A stretch of DNA of 64,000 bases from Woronichinia naegeliana WA131 (GTDB lineage Bacteria > Cyanobacteriota > Cyanobacteriia > Cyanobacteriales > Microcystaceae). The notes beneath the pieces are model-generated. The model made no database searches and was not told the origin of the DNA. It saw only the letters and a program-made list of their open reading frames with translations. Shown piece after piece: positions 29,018 through 38,943 of the stretch. Position 1 is the stretch's first letter. Each line of letters starts with the position of its first letter. The position numbers were made by a program, and so were the translations under genes. The stretch is taken from contig CP073041.1 of NCBI GenBank assembly GCA_025370055.1, forward strand, positions 2,170,001 to 2,234,000. The letters are read 5' to 3'.

Positions 29018-29053
29018 ATCCCCCTAAATTATCCGTTAAAAATTCAGGGGGAT
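29018..29053 (-). terminator. Rho-independent terminator of glgC
   Basis: Inverted repeat with arms ATCCCCCTAAATT and AATTCAGGGGGAT around a 10-base loop. Read on the minus strand the hairpin is followed by TTTTTG, as expected for an intrinsic terminator. Lies between two convergent genes and may serve both. Confidence 0.8.
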
Positions 29054-29078
29054 CAAAACAAAAGTTCAGTCATATTGA

Positions 29079-30368
29079 CTAGATAATCATGCCATCGGGG
29101 ATAGTAGCATTTTTAAACACCACCACAATGCCATTGCGAATATGGAAGCCTAAATCCTCTCGATTTGCTTCCTCAATGCCTTCTTTGTTGACAATCATCA
29201 CATTTTTGCCAATACGAGCATTTTTATCAATAATGGCACGGCGAATCGTTGAACCGGCACCAATACCAATGGAAATAATCCCCGCGTCTTCATTAATAGA
29301 ACGTTCAGGCCGAGATTCGTAATAGTCAGATCCCATTACCAAGGTATCTTCGACAACACAGTTAGATTCAATACGGCTGCGGATACCCAAAACAGAATGG
29401 TGAATCCGGCAATCTTTTAGCATACAACCTTCACCAATCATGGATTCTGTAACATTACAGTTCCACATTTTGGTAGGAGGTAGGTAACGACCACGGGTAT
29501 AGATAGGTGCTTTTTCATCATAGAAACTAAAAGGCGGATAGGGCTGTTGAGTTAAGGCTAAATTCGCATCATAGAAAGCCTCAATGGTTCCAATATCTGC
29601 CCAATAGTCATCATAAAGATAGGCTTGTAAATTGTGATCATGAGAAGACGCGGGAATAATTTCCTTGCCAAAATCGGTCGCCGAGGGATAGGCAGCCAAT
29701 AAATTTGTTAAAACTTCTTTTTTAAAGACATAAATTCCCATCGAAGCAATATAGGGATTCTCTTTGGCCTTATCGGCTGTCAGTCCCAACAAAGTCGTAT
29801 CAACCTGCATCGCCTTGAGCGCATCACCTTTAGGCTTCTCGGAAAAGTCCACCACTCGACCAGCTTGATCGATTTTCATTAATCCCAACTCAGGGGCTTG
29901 TTTCTCATTGACAGGGACAACAGATAGGGTAATGTCCGCATTGGTTTCCCGATGCCGTTGGACAAATTTACTGTAATCCATGCGGTAGAGATGATCTCCT
30001 GACAAAATGAGATACTCATCTACATCCCATTCCTTAAATAGCCAAAGGTACTGACGCACCGCATCGGCTGTTCCCTGGAACCATTGGGGGTTATCTGCTG
30101 TTTGTTGGGCTGCCAAAACTTCCACAAAGCCTTCTTGAAAACCCGCAAAATTATAGGTACGGGTCAAGTGACGATTGAGGGAAGCAGAATTAAACTGGGT
30201 CAGAACATAAATTTTGACAATTTCCGAGTTAATACAATTACTCACAGGAATGTCAATTAATCGATATTTACCTGCTAGGGGAACGGCTGGTTTCGCTCTG
30301 AGTTTCGTCAAAGGATAAAGACGGGTACCCGCTCCACCGCCAAGAATAATCGCTAAAACTCGTTTCAC
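29079..30368 (-). CDS. glgC: Glucose-1-phosphate adenylyltransferase
   Basis: 429 residues, the usual cyanobacterial length. N-terminal pyrophosphorylase motif [20 protein letters not shown], substrate motifs [17 protein letters not shown] and [14 protein letters not shown], and C-terminal beta-helix ([15 protein letters not shown]). It makes ADP-glucose from ATP and glucose-1-phosphate, the committed step of glycogen synthesis, activated by 3-phosphoglycerate and inhibited by phosphate. Terminator downstream at 29018. Confidence 0.97.
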   Translation of the reverse strand: MKRVLAIILGGGAGTRLYPLTKLRAKPAVPLAGKYRLIDIPVSNCINSEIVKIYVLTQFNSASLNRHLTRTYNFAGFQEGFVEVLAAQQTADNPQWFQGTADAVRQYLWLFKEWDVDEYLILSGDHLYRMDYSKFVQRHRETNADITLSVVPVNEKQAPELGLMKIDQAGRVVDFSEKPKGDALKAMQVDTTLLGLTADKAKENPYIASMGIYVFKKEVLTNLLAAYPSATDFGKEIIPASSHDHNLQAYLYDDYWADIGTIEAFYDANLALTQQPYPPFSFYDEKAPIYTRGRYLPPTKMWNCNVTESMIGEGCMLKDCRIHHSVLGIRSRIESNCVVEDTLVMGSDYYESRPERSINEDAGIISIGIGAGSTIRRAIIDKNARIGKNVMIVNKEGIEEANREDLGFHIRNGIVVVFKNATIPDGMII

Positions 30369-30561
30369 AAGAAGACCTCACGACTGCCTATTACACCTCT
30401 CAAGTCAAGTTTAGGACTGTAGGGGACATCTGCAAAGTAACCAGAGCCGAAAAAGCGAAAAATCTTCTGTTGATGGCTTTAGGAAACAATTACTGATACC
30501 TCAGGGTCATCCCTAGGACTTCTTCCTATCTATCGGCTGTATCAATTGTCGCGTTTTGGCT

Positions 30562-32160
30562 ATGCGTCCTTACGGTTATTTATCGTTTTTTTTAATCCCT
30601 TTGCTCTGTTCTCCCCTGAGAGCGATCGCGGCTCCAACTCACTCCCAGAATGATGATTGTTTTGTGGTGGCCCAGGGGACGGAAACCCAACGATTTGGCA
30701 GTAATGGTCAGAATGGCACCGTCGGGGAGGCTGGGAAGAATGCTTTAAATGCCGATAATTTAACGGTTTTTGCCGATGGTTCACCCTTAACCCTCAATTT
30801 GGCTGGGCGAGATGGGGAAAACGGTCAAAGGGGGGGGGATGCAACGGCGGCGGACTGCAAAAATCAACCGGAGCAAGTGAGTTATGATCTTCGCGCACCG
30901 GATGGGGCAAATGGAGCGAATGGTGGCAATGGCGGTGATGGGGGTAACGGGGGTTCTATTAGTATTTATTCGACTAATCCCAGTAATCTGCGGCAAATTT
31001 TTGTGAATGCGGCGGGGGGAAAAGGCGGGCAACCAGGGGCCGGGGGGCTAGGTAGTCAGGGCTGTAATTGTAGTAAACCCTATTGGACGGTGGAAACCTG
31101 TTCTGGGAATCCAGGGGATCCAGATTATCGATGCAGCACTAAAGAATTTCGCTGTTTCAATGGCCGTAGCGGCGTGAATGGCAACGCTGGCCTCTTAGGA
31201 CGGGATGGCTTGCCAGGCAAATTAACCTTGATTAACTTGAATAAACCCTTGGAACCAGATAGGCCTTCCGCCGCTGTTACCATGGCGACCTTGAAGGATC
31301 AGGGTTTTACGCTTTCTAAAAATCGCTGGGAAACTCGTCAGGGAGCGATCGCCTTATTAGCCCCTGGTTCGGTTGTGGTCGATGAGTATTTAGCGTTAAT
31401 CGAAAGAACAGAACGCTCTTTTCTGTTGATCTGGAATGCACCGCAGGCCTTTAGTAATTTTGCCGATCGAAATTTAACCTTGACCTTAAATGATCAACAG
31501 GAAATTAATGTAACCTTGCCCTCAGATATTTGGTGGGAGGGAACGACTCAAAAACGCAATGCGGTGACAGAATTTGTGGTTTATAATGCCATTTTAGCGG
31601 GGGATGCTACCCGTTTAGAGGAAGTGGCTTTGGCGGGTAATGGTAATGATCTCAAGTTGATTCTGGCAGACCGGGCCGATAAATCCAATCTCATTGCGAC
31701 CAAATTTAAAGTTAAGTATAGTATTACCCAATCGGATCCTCGTTTTCGTCCCGTTTCAGATTATTCTACGAAATATACCGGCGATCTTCCCGATGATTTA
31801 GTCACCATTAATGGCGATCGCTTTACCTTAAATATTGGTCAATTACCCATTCCCGCCGAATATTTAAAGCCTGGCTTAGGGGTAGAAATCGAAGTCTTAG
31901 CGACACGGACATTCTCAGGCTATTCTGCTAATCAAAAATTAGTCGTCACTGATATTATTGGCCCTGCACGGGGAGTGCCCATGGCCCCCAGTGTACCTCA
32001 AACGCCCGCTCTACCTGCTACTGCACCCTTCCCCAGTAATGCTCCCACGGTTCCCCGCATACCAACCTCTCCCACCCTGCCCATTTCTCCCACAGTTCCC
32101 CGTATGCCAACCTCTCCTCCCTTACCAACTAATCCTTCTTCCTTGCCCATTCCCCGATAA
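30562..32160 (+). CDS. Secreted Gly/Asn-rich collagen-like protein with Pro-rich tail
   Basis: 532 residues. A signal peptide (LSFFLIPLLCSPLRAIA) is followed by low-complexity Gly-Asn-Gly segments (GANGANGGNGGDGGNGG, GGKGGQPGAGGLGSQG) typical of collagen-like or PE-PGRS-type stretches, with a cysteine-rich insert (six Cys within ~40 residues around CNCSKPYW and CSTKEFRC). A ~220-residue beta-rich domain follows, then a Pro/Thr/Ser tail with near repeats VPRIPTSPTLP and VPRMPTSPPLP. Probably an extracellular or envelope protein. No enzyme motif seen. Confidence 0.65.
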   Translation: MRPYGYLSFFLIPLLCSPLRAIAAPTHSQNDDCFVVAQGTETQRFGSNGQNGTVGEAGKNALNADNLTVFADGSPLTLNLAGRDGENGQRGGDATAADCKNQPEQVSYDLRAPDGANGANGGNGGDGGNGGSISIYSTNPSNLRQIFVNAAGGKGGQPGAGGLGSQGCNCSKPYWTVETCSGNPGDPDYRCSTKEFRCFNGRSGVNGNAGLLGRDGLPGKLTLINLNKPLEPDRPSAAVTMATLKDQGFTLSKNRWETRQGAIALLAPGSVVVDEYLALIERTERSFLLIWNAPQAFSNFADRNLTLTLNDQQEINVTLPSDIWWEGTTQKRNAVTEFVVYNAILAGDATRLEEVALAGNGNDLKLILADRADKSNLIATKFKVKYSITQSDPRFRPVSDYSTKYTGDLPDDLVTINGDRFTLNIGQLPIPAEYLKPGLGVEIEVLATRTFSGYSANQKLVVTDIIGPARGVPMAPSVPQTPALPATAPFPSNAPTVPRIPTSPTLPISPTVPRMPTSPPLPTNPSSLPIPR

Positions 32161-32176
32161 GATTTGCAAGTCAAAA

Positions 32177-33397
32177 TTAAGCGGTTCTCAAGGCAACAAT
32201 GGGATCCAGTTTAGCGGCGCGTTGGGCCGGAACCACCCCAAAAAAGAGACCAATGCCACCAGATATGCCCAAGGAAAGGGCGATCGCATTGCCAGAAACA
32301 GTAGCGGATAGGGGAGAAATCAGACCGATCACGCCCACAATGCTACAACCGACGGCAATTCCGACCACGCCCCCCACCGCCGAAACAATGACGGCTTCGA
32401 TTAAAAATTGAATCATAATGTCCTGACTGCCCGCTCCGATCGCCTTACGGAGTCCAATTTCCTGGGTACGTTCAGTGACCGAGACGAGCATAATATTCAT
32501 CACCCCAATACCGCCCACAATCAGAGAAATGCCGGCGATCGCGGCCAACATAATGGTTAAACCGCCGGTAATCGTACCGACAATATCCAGCATTTGTTTA
32601 GCTGTTTCTACCCCGAAATCATCTTCATCATTTTGGATTTTGTGACGCAGACGGAGTAAATTCTCAATTTGAAATTGGGCCGCCCGAATATCTTCTGGTT
32701 TCTTCGCTTTGACGTTAATCCAACTCACTTCGATGCCATAGGGAGAAGTCCGACCCACAATTTGACTAATCATGGTATCGAGCGGAATAAAAACCGATTC
32801 ATCTTGATTGCTGCCCATAAATGATCCCTTTGACTCCATCACCCCCACAATTTCAAAGCTAATATTGTTGACACGAATTTGTTGACCAATGGGATTTTGG
32901 GTCTTGAAAAAGCGATCGGCAATTTCAGTTCCAATGACCGCAATCCGTTTACTCCGTTCTAGATCCAGTTGATTGAGGAAACGCCCTTTGTTGACATAGT
33001 AACTGCGAATACTTTGATAGTCCGGCGTTGTGCCGATCACCATGCCATTAGTATTAATATTACGAAAGCTAATTAACATCCGTCGGTTTATTTCCGCCGC
33101 TACACCATCGACCGTTGGCACTTGGGCGGCGATCGCCTCTGCATCACTTAGAACCAGAGTTCGAGGTAAATCAAAGGTAGCATTGCGTGCTTTACGAGAA
33201 CCTGGCAAGACAAACATCACATTCGGGCCCAAAGCCGATAATTTATCCGTTGCTAACTTTTGCGCCCCTTCCCCAATGCCAATCATGGCCACCACCGAGG
33301 CATTGCCAATAATAATTCCCAACATGGTTAAAGCACTGCGGAGCTTATTGGCCATGAGCATAGAGGAAGCCATTTTTAAACTTTCTACAAACTCCAT
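32177..33397 (-). CDS. MacB/FtsX-type ABC permease
   Basis: 406 residues from the chosen ATG. N-terminal helix (LRSALTMLGIIIGNASVVAMIGIGEG as two blocks), a periplasmic MacB-PCD domain, then three C-terminal helices (LTIMLAAIAGISLIVGGIG, FLIEAVIVSAVGGVVGIAVG) with the MacB motif NIMLVSVTERTQEIGLRKAIG (in part). It would pair with the adaptor encoded 43 bp upstream to export a peptide, lipid or antibiotic. No ATP-binding subunit gene is adjacent, so the ATPase must be encoded elsewhere. Confidence 0.85.
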   Translation of the reverse strand: MEFVESLKMASSMLMANKLRSALTMLGIIIGNASVVAMIGIGEGAQKLATDKLSALGPNVMFVLPGSRKARNATFDLPRTLVLSDAEAIAAQVPTVDGVAAEINRRMLISFRNINTNGMVIGTTPDYQSIRSYYVNKGRFLNQLDLERSKRIAVIGTEIADRFFKTQNPIGQQIRVNNISFEIVGVMESKGSFMGSNQDESVFIPLDTMISQIVGRTSPYGIEVSWINVKAKKPEDIRAAQFQIENLLRLRHKIQNDEDDFGVETAKQMLDIVGTITGGLTIMLAAIAGISLIVGGIGVMNIMLVSVTERTQEIGLRKAIGAGSQDIMIQFLIEAVIVSAVGGVVGIAVGCSIVGVIGLISPLSATVSGNAIALSLGISGGIGLFFGVVPAQRAAKLDPIVALRTA

Positions 33398-33440
33398 AGT
33401 GTATCGAGGGTAAGGGACTGGAGAAATAGTGGTAATTATC

Positions 33441-34976
33441 TTACTTATCTTTATCGGATTGCGGATCTTGACTGCCTTCGGGAAGGTCAATAAAAACCCG
33501 TTGCCCACCATCTATACCTGACAGAATCTGGGTTTTGTCATCTAAGACCAGACCAATTTTAACGGATTGGAATTTGGGTTGATTATCTTTGCCCGGAATC
33601 ATAACTCCCGTTTTGCCCGCTAAGGTGACGATCGCCACGGTGGGAACGGTCAAGGCATCCTTGAGGTTATCTCCCATAAAAATGACATCCGCATTCATTT
33701 TGGAGCGCAGTTTTTCCTGTCCGGTGATCAGCGCAACCGTTACCTCAAAGGAAGTCACATTATTTTCGACGATCGCTTCTGGGGCAATGCGAATGACCTT
33801 ACCTTGAAAAACCTCATTGGGAAAGGCATCCGCCGTGATCTTCACCGTTTGACCCAGTTTAAGGGTCATAATATCCACCTCCGGCACTTTGGCCACGATT
33901 TCTAGACCCCTGGCCAGGGCTAAGATGGAAGTGGAAGTGGCAGAAGCCGTACTAGAAGCCGAGGTGGTAGGAGTCACAAAAGCCCCAACGGTGGCAAATT
34001 TTTGGGTAATCGTGCCAGCAAAGGGAGCCGTAACAAAAGTATCTTGGTACTGAATCTTCACCCGCTCTAGATCTGCCTGGGCCGCCGCCGCCACCGCCTT
34101 TAAAGAAGCCAGTTCGGACTTGGCCGTATATTGACGTTGTTCAAAGGCAGCAATTTGTCCTTTGAGGGCCTGTTCTGATTCAACCACCGCCGCCCGCAAT
34201 TGTTGAATTTGCTGTTCAATTTGTCCTAATTCTGGATCGGCTGTATTTTTTGCCTGATCAAGTTTGCCCAGGGATTCAATTAAACCGGCTTTGGCACTGA
34301 GATAGTCGTTGGAAACTTCGTCAAAGCGATCGCGGGAAATCGCGCCTTCTTCAATTAAACTCTTATTGCGATTCATACGGTTTTCAGCTAACTGAAGCCG
34401 AGACTCGGACGCATTCAGTTGGGCGCGAAATTGATCGATATCCTTGGGAATTCTGGCCTGTACCTGGAGCAGTCTATCCTGGGCGATCGCCAATTGGGAG
34501 CGGGCTTGGGCTACTCTGGTTTGAGCCTGATTAACGTCGGCTTCCCGTTGCCGCAATTCCATCGGAATTTTAATTTGTAGTTCCTTAAAACGGGCAATAG
34601 TCTCTTCAAATTTAGCTTGGGACTGCATCCCCTCGGCAAACACTTCTCGGTTTTCCATCACGGCTAACCGTTGACCCCGATGCACGCGATCGCCTTGTTC
34701 TACAAATAACTGCATTAAACGACCAGGCGTTTTGGGACTAATATTCACTGTCTGAACAGGTTGAACAGTTCCACTGGCCTTAATTTCTACCGCTAAAGTT
34801 TCCTGGGTGGCCGTTACCGTATATTTTTCTAGGTCTAAAGTGCTGCCAGATGGCTGTACCATCCGAAAGGTCAGGAATCCAACCACTAGAAGGCCTGCTC
34901 CTAATGCCCCCAAGATCATAGGAAGAGGATTTTTCATTTTATCTAGCAGTGGAATTTGCATAGAACCTGATGACAA
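33441..34976 (-). CDS. HlyD/MacA-type efflux periplasmic adaptor
   Basis: 511 residues. A single N-terminal membrane anchor (MILGALGAGLLVVGFLTF), lipoyl/barrel-sandwich half motifs (VQPVQTVNISPKTPGRLMQL, later FVTAPFAGTITQKFATVGAF), a long alpha-helical hairpin (~residues 115-300, many Q/A/E heptads), and a beta-barrel domain (VTFEVTVAL-like). Works as the membrane-fusion protein for the adjacent permease. The first gene of a two-gene operon transcribed toward 32 kb. Confidence 0.88.
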   Translation of the reverse strand: MSSGSMQIPLLDKMKNPLPMILGALGAGLLVVGFLTFRMVQPSGSTLDLEKYTVTATQETLAVEIKASGTVQPVQTVNISPKTPGRLMQLFVEQGDRVHRGQRLAVMENREVFAEGMQSQAKFEETIARFKELQIKIPMELRQREADVNQAQTRVAQARSQLAIAQDRLLQVQARIPKDIDQFRAQLNASESRLQLAENRMNRNKSLIEEGAISRDRFDEVSNDYLSAKAGLIESLGKLDQAKNTADPELGQIEQQIQQLRAAVVESEQALKGQIAAFEQRQYTAKSELASLKAVAAAAQADLERVKIQYQDTFVTAPFAGTITQKFATVGAFVTPTTSASSTASATSTSILALARGLEIVAKVPEVDIMTLKLGQTVKITADAFPNEVFQGKVIRIAPEAIVENNVTSFEVTVALITGQEKLRSKMNADVIFMGDNLKDALTVPTVAIVTLAGKTGVMIPGKDNQPKFQSVKIGLVLDDKTQILSGIDGGQRVFIDLPEGSQDPQSDKDK

Positions 34977-35043
34977 AAAAAACTCTCGAATGTTTCATCC
35001 ATAGTAACGTTAAGATCAGCGTAATGAATCTTTACATTTAATT

Positions 35044-36507
35044 ATGGTCGTTTCCTTATCTGCCCTGGAATCGTTTAAAAAGCGTTTAAAAACCGTTTTT
35101 TTGTTTGGAAATGAGCCGACACTGGAATTATTCGCTATTTTGAGCGTTTATTTTGTTCAGGGCATCTTAGGGTTAGCTCGCCTGGCCGTTAGTTTTTTCC
35201 TCAAAGATGATTTGGGCTTGAGTCCGGCCCAGATGGGAGCCTTAACCGGAATTGCTGCCATACCTTGGATTATTAAACCGCTTTTTGGTTTTTTGTCCGA
35301 TGGTTTACCCTTGTTTGGCTACCGTCGGCGTTCCTATCTGATTCTATCGGGACTATTGGGAAGTCTATCCTGGTTGGTGTTAGCCACAATGGTTAATTCT
35401 GTTTGGGGAGTGACGCTGACTCTCTTGGTGACATCCTTATCGGTGGCAGTCAGTGATGTGATTGCGGATTCGGTGGTCGTAGAACGGGCCCAGCAGGAAT
35501 CCCTCCGTAAAGCTGGTTCTCTGCAATCGCTCACCTGGGGAACGGCGGCCTTGGGAGGACTGATAACGGCCTATTTTAGTGGTTTACTGCTAGAACAAAT
35601 TAGTACTAGAACTATCTTTGTCATTACGGCTTGTTTTCCTTTGCTGGTTTCCTTTTCGGCTTTTTTGATTGGGGAAGAAAAGCCCGCTTCGCCTTCTCTC
35701 AAGAATCCCCTTGCTAATACCAAAAACCAATTACAACAATTAGGACAAACGATTCGTCAGAAATCCATTTTATTACCCACAATTTTTATTTTTTTGTGGC
35801 AGGCAACCCCTAGCGCAGATTCAGCTTTTTTTTACTTTACTACCAATGAACTGGGGTTTGAGCCAGAATTTTTGGGACGGGTACGATTGGTGACGAGCTT
35901 GGCCGGTTTAATTGGTATTGGTTTATATCAAAAGTTTTTAAAAACGATTCCCTTTCGTCCCATGTTGGGCTGGTGCACAGTGATTTCCTGTTTACTCGGC
36001 TTTACTTCCCTGATCCTTGTCACCCATAGTAATCGGGCGATCGGCATTGACGATCATTGGTTTAGTCTGGGGGATAGTTTGGTTTTAACGGTTATTGGTC
36101 AAGTGGCTTTTATGCCCGTTTTAGTGCTTTCGGCGCGTCTTTGTCCCAAAGGAATTGAGGCCACTTTATTTGCGTTATTGATGTCGATCTGGAATTTAGC
36201 CGGATTAACGTCTCAAGAATTAGGGGCTTTGCTAACTCATTGGTTAGGGGTAACGGAAACTAATTTTGACTATTTAGCTCCCCTAATTATTATTACCAAT
36301 TTAACCACACTATTACCTTTGCTACTATTGAATTGGTTGCCAGCCGGAGATCCCCAAGACTTTTCTCAAGTGGATGCGGATAATCGTTCTTTTCCATCGC
36401 CGGAATTATTTGAACCTCACCGTTTGGGAACCTTAGCGGATCAAAGTTTTTTACCAGAGTTTATGCCTGATTTAGGGACACCTGTTAAAGAAATAAAATC
36501 CCCTTAG
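35044..36507 (+). CDS. Folate-biopterin transporter (BT1/FBT family)
   Basis: 487 residues with about 12 membrane segments. The FBT signature appears as VYFVQGILGLARLAVSFFLK and LTGIAAIPWIIKPLFGFLSD, followed by LPLFGYRRRSYLILSG. Characterised Synechocystis and plastid members move folates and pterins. Start is a good ATG at the beginning of homology. Divergent from the efflux adaptor; the next gene is 152 bp downstream. Confidence 0.88.
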   Translation: MVVSLSALESFKKRLKTVFLFGNEPTLELFAILSVYFVQGILGLARLAVSFFLKDDLGLSPAQMGALTGIAAIPWIIKPLFGFLSDGLPLFGYRRRSYLILSGLLGSLSWLVLATMVNSVWGVTLTLLVTSLSVAVSDVIADSVVVERAQQESLRKAGSLQSLTWGTAALGGLITAYFSGLLLEQISTRTIFVITACFPLLVSFSAFLIGEEKPASPSLKNPLANTKNQLQQLGQTIRQKSILLPTIFIFLWQATPSADSAFFYFTTNELGFEPEFLGRVRLVTSLAGLIGIGLYQKFLKTIPFRPMLGWCTVISCLLGFTSLILVTHSNRAIGIDDHWFSLGDSLVLTVIGQVAFMPVLVLSARLCPKGIEATLFALLMSIWNLAGLTSQELGALLTHWLGVTETNFDYLAPLIIITNLTTLLPLLLLNWLPAGDPQDFSQVDADNRSFPSPELFEPHRLGTLADQSFLPEFMPDLGTPVKEIKSP

Positions 36508-36591
36508 CCTCAAAAGCGGCGATCGCTGATTTCTTTTTTTAATAAAACTTTGGTGAAATGTTTTATCGGATTCAACCTTTTTGAGACTTGA

Positions 36592-36610
36592 CCTTAATGT
36601 TGTGTTAAGG
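36592..36610. promoter_or_regulatory. Inverted repeat upstream of glcF
   Basis: CCTTAA-N7-TTAAGG centred about 59 bp before the glcF start, in the promoter region. Could be an operator for an unknown dimeric regulator; the short stem could also form by chance. Confidence 0.3.
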
Positions 36611-36659
36611 CATTGTAGAAAAGGCTGTGCTATCGTCAGAGATAACCTTCTAAACCTCC

Positions 36660-38027
36660 ATGAATACTACCGATCATCCTGCCAGTTTTGATTTTCAAAC
36701 CCAGCTAGAAGAAACCGTAATTGGTTTTGATCTCCAAAATCCTCCCTCCCAAAAGGTGATCGATAGCTGTGTTCACTGTGGTTTTTGTCTGTCAACTTGT
36801 CCCAGTTATCGCATTATCGGCAAAGAAATGGATTCTCCGAGGGGACGCATTTACTTGATGAATGCTATTAACCAAGGGCAAGCCTCCTTAGATAGCACGA
36901 CAAGTCAACATTTTGATAGTTGTCTCGGTTGTTTGGCCTGTGTGAGTACCTGTCCTTCTGGTGTGCAGTACGATCAACTGATTAGCGCGACCCGTTCTCA
37001 AGTGGAACGCAATCAACCTCGCTCCCTCGGCGATCGCCTAATTCGATGGCTCATTTTTAATCTTTTTCCCTATCCCCAACGTTTACAAATTCTATTACCT
37101 TTCTTCTGGATTTATCAAAATCTAGGCTTACAAAAACTGGTACGAGCGAGTGGTTTATTAGAAAAATTCTTTCCTCGTTTAGCGGCAATGGAAGCGATTT
37201 TACCGAGAATTACCCGTCAATCTTTTTCGGGAAATTATCCTGATTGTATTCCAGCCCAAGGAACACAACGTTATCGGGTAGGGATGGTTCTGGGCTGTGT
37301 GCAACGACTCTTTTTTTCTAATGTTAATGAGGCAACGGCACGGGTATTAACTGCCAACGGTTGTGAAGTGGTGATTCCCAAAACCCAAGGATGTTGTGCT
37401 GCCCTACCGGCTCACCAGGGACAGGAAGCTCAGGCTCAGGCATTAGCTCGTCAGATGATTGATAGTTTTGCGGATAGTAATGTGGATTTTATTATTATTA
37501 ATGCGGCGGGTTGTGGTCATACGCTCAAGGAATATCATCATATTTTGGCGAATGATCCAGACTATGCAGAAAAGGCCCAGCGATTTGTGGCGAAAGTTAG
37601 GGATGTCCAGGAGTTTTTAGCAGAAGTAGGTTTAGTAACGCCTTTAATGCCCATTAGCGATGAAATGTTAACGGTGGTTTATCAGGATGCTTGCCATTTA
37701 TTACATGGTCAAAAAATCAGTTTACAACCCCGACAATTATTGATGCAAATCCCTAATCTCAATCTCAAGGAAGCGATCGATGCGGCTCTTTGTTGCGGTA
37801 GTGCAGGGGTCTATAATATGTTACAACCGCAAGTTGCCGATGCTCTGGGGCAACAAAAAGTAACGAATTTATTGAATACGGGAGCCAAGCTAATTGCTTC
37901 GGCCAATCCAGGCTGTTCTCTGCAAATTCAGAAACATCTTCAAAAGCAAGGTAAGTCATTTCCTTTGATGCACCCAATAGAATTATTAGATCAGGCGATT
38001 CGAGGAATTAAATTAACGCTTTACTAA
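36660..38027 (+). CDS. glcF: Glycolate oxidase/dehydrogenase iron-sulfur subunit
   Basis: 455 residues. Two 4Fe-4S clusters: C37, C40, C43, C47 (CVHCGFCLSTCPSY) and C88, C91, C94, C98 (CLGCLACVSTCP). The C-terminal half has two CCG-type domains (QGCCAALPAHQGQEAQA, ALCCGSAGVYNML). GlcF passes electrons from GlcD during photorespiratory glycolate oxidation to the quinone pool. No glcD is adjacent, as usual in cyanobacteria. A 90-bp MITE-like repeat begins eight bases after the stop. Confidence 0.9.
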   Translation: MNTTDHPASFDFQTQLEETVIGFDLQNPPSQKVIDSCVHCGFCLSTCPSYRIIGKEMDSPRGRIYLMNAINQGQASLDSTTSQHFDSCLGCLACVSTCPSGVQYDQLISATRSQVERNQPRSLGDRLIRWLIFNLFPYPQRLQILLPFFWIYQNLGLQKLVRASGLLEKFFPRLAAMEAILPRITRQSFSGNYPDCIPAQGTQRYRVGMVLGCVQRLFFSNVNEATARVLTANGCEVVIPKTQGCCAALPAHQGQEAQAQALARQMIDSFADSNVDFIIINAAGCGHTLKEYHHILANDPDYAEKAQRFVAKVRDVQEFLAEVGLVTPLMPISDEMLTVVYQDACHLLHGQKISLQPRQLLMQIPNLNLKEAIDAALCCGSAGVYNMLQPQVADALGQQKVTNLLNTGAKLIASANPGCSLQIQKHLQKQGKSFPLMHPIELLDQAIRGIKLTLY

Positions 38028-38035
38028 ATACTCTA

Positions 38036-38125
38036 GATGATGTTATAAACCTGTGGATCGATCCTCTGAATCGTAGTCACTTTGCCCATTAGAAAGCTAT
38101 CTATCCACAGATTCAGAACACTACC
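38036..38125 (+). repeat. 90-bp MITE-like element, copy 1
   Basis: Identical over all 90 bases to the reverse complement of 52441-52530. Imperfect terminal inverted repeats of about 23 bases (GATGATGTTATAAACCTGTG against GGTAGTGTTCTGAATCTGTG) and an internal CTGTGGAT/ATCCACAG pair able to form a stem. Non-coding. Flanks outside the 90 bases are unrelated, showing a mobile unit. Confidence 0.85.
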
Positions 38126-38212
38126 TTATTTTGGTCCCAGTCAAACGTTAATTTTCTCATCTCATAAGGAAATACGTAATTAAGCTGAGAATTTCTCTCC
38201 TATTTTAACAGA

Positions 38213-38374
38213 TTATTGTTGAGCTACAGAAGAAGTAACTTTTGTAGCTAACCAACGCTTAAAAGAGCGATCGCTTTCCCCGCTAGATTTACCTGCCAAT
38301 AACCCTTCAATACCAATATGTTCATCGGGATCATCCCAGGCGATCGCGTAACCATTCCCTAAAATCTCCCAGTT
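38213..38374 (-). pseudogene. DUF2442 C-terminal fragment
   Basis: The minus strand encodes NWEILGNGYAIAWDDPDEH, then GLLAGKSSGESDRSFKRWL, nearly identical to the C-terminal half of the intact DUF2442 gene at 45342-45641. The N-terminal half is missing: an in-frame stop and the 3' end of the Uma2 gene replace it. The last codons of Uma2 are read from this fragment in another frame. Confidence 0.85.
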
Positions 38375-38943
38375 TTATCTCCTAACAGGAAACTCACCCG
38401 ACAAGTAAATTCAGGTAACAAGGTCGAATAAATCTCATCTTGATCCATTAATGTTGCTGTTAAAGTGAGTTGATTTTGTTCTCGACGATAAATCTCCATT
38501 TGTTTTTTAAAGCGATCAATAATCCAATATTCCTGGACTCCTTGAATCGAATACAATTTTAACTTAGTTTCTTTGTCCCGTCTTTCATTATCCTTACCTG
38601 AAGATAATACTTCAATCACTAATTCGGGAGAACCTGTTAAATGGCCTGACTGATCTTCAATTTGGGCCAAACGACCATGACTCACCCAAACCACATCGGG
38701 AATCACACTATCAATATCTGAATAAATTAAACCTGGATTAATAATGGTTAAACCCAACCCCGTTTTTTCTGACCACATCTCTAGGGCAGCCGCTACCCGT
38801 GAGCAAATATGTTGATGACGATAATGGGGAGTACGGGTCACTAATAAATCTCCTGCAATAAGCTCATACTGAATAGCAGGGTTCTCAGGTAAAACCTCTA
38901 CATCATAAATTGTCCAAGTTAATTTTGCTGGAGCTTGTACCAT
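38359..38943 (-). CDS. Uma2 family endonuclease-like protein (DUF820)
   Basis: 194 residues. PD-(D/E)xK-type fold with VIPDVVWVS, ELVIEVLSSGKDNERRDKET (Asp/Glu/Lys catalytic set) and YWIIDRFKKQMEIY. Uma2 proteins are highly multiplied in cyanobacteria and presumed nucleases associated with mobile DNA; physiological role unproven. The final ~6 residues derive from the abutting DUF2442 remnant, so the natural C-terminus is lost. A Uma2 remnant of similar sequence lies near 45.27 kb. Confidence 0.85.
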   Translation of the reverse strand: MVQAPAKLTWTIYDVEVLPENPAIQYELIAGDLLVTRTPHYRHQHICSRVAAALEMWSEKTGLGLTIINPGLIYSDIDSVIPDVVWVSHGRLAQIEDQSGHLTGSPELVIEVLSSGKDNERRDKETKLKLYSIQGVQEYWIIDRFKKQMEIYRREQNQLTLTATLMDQDEIYSTLLPEFTCRVSFLLGDKTGRF

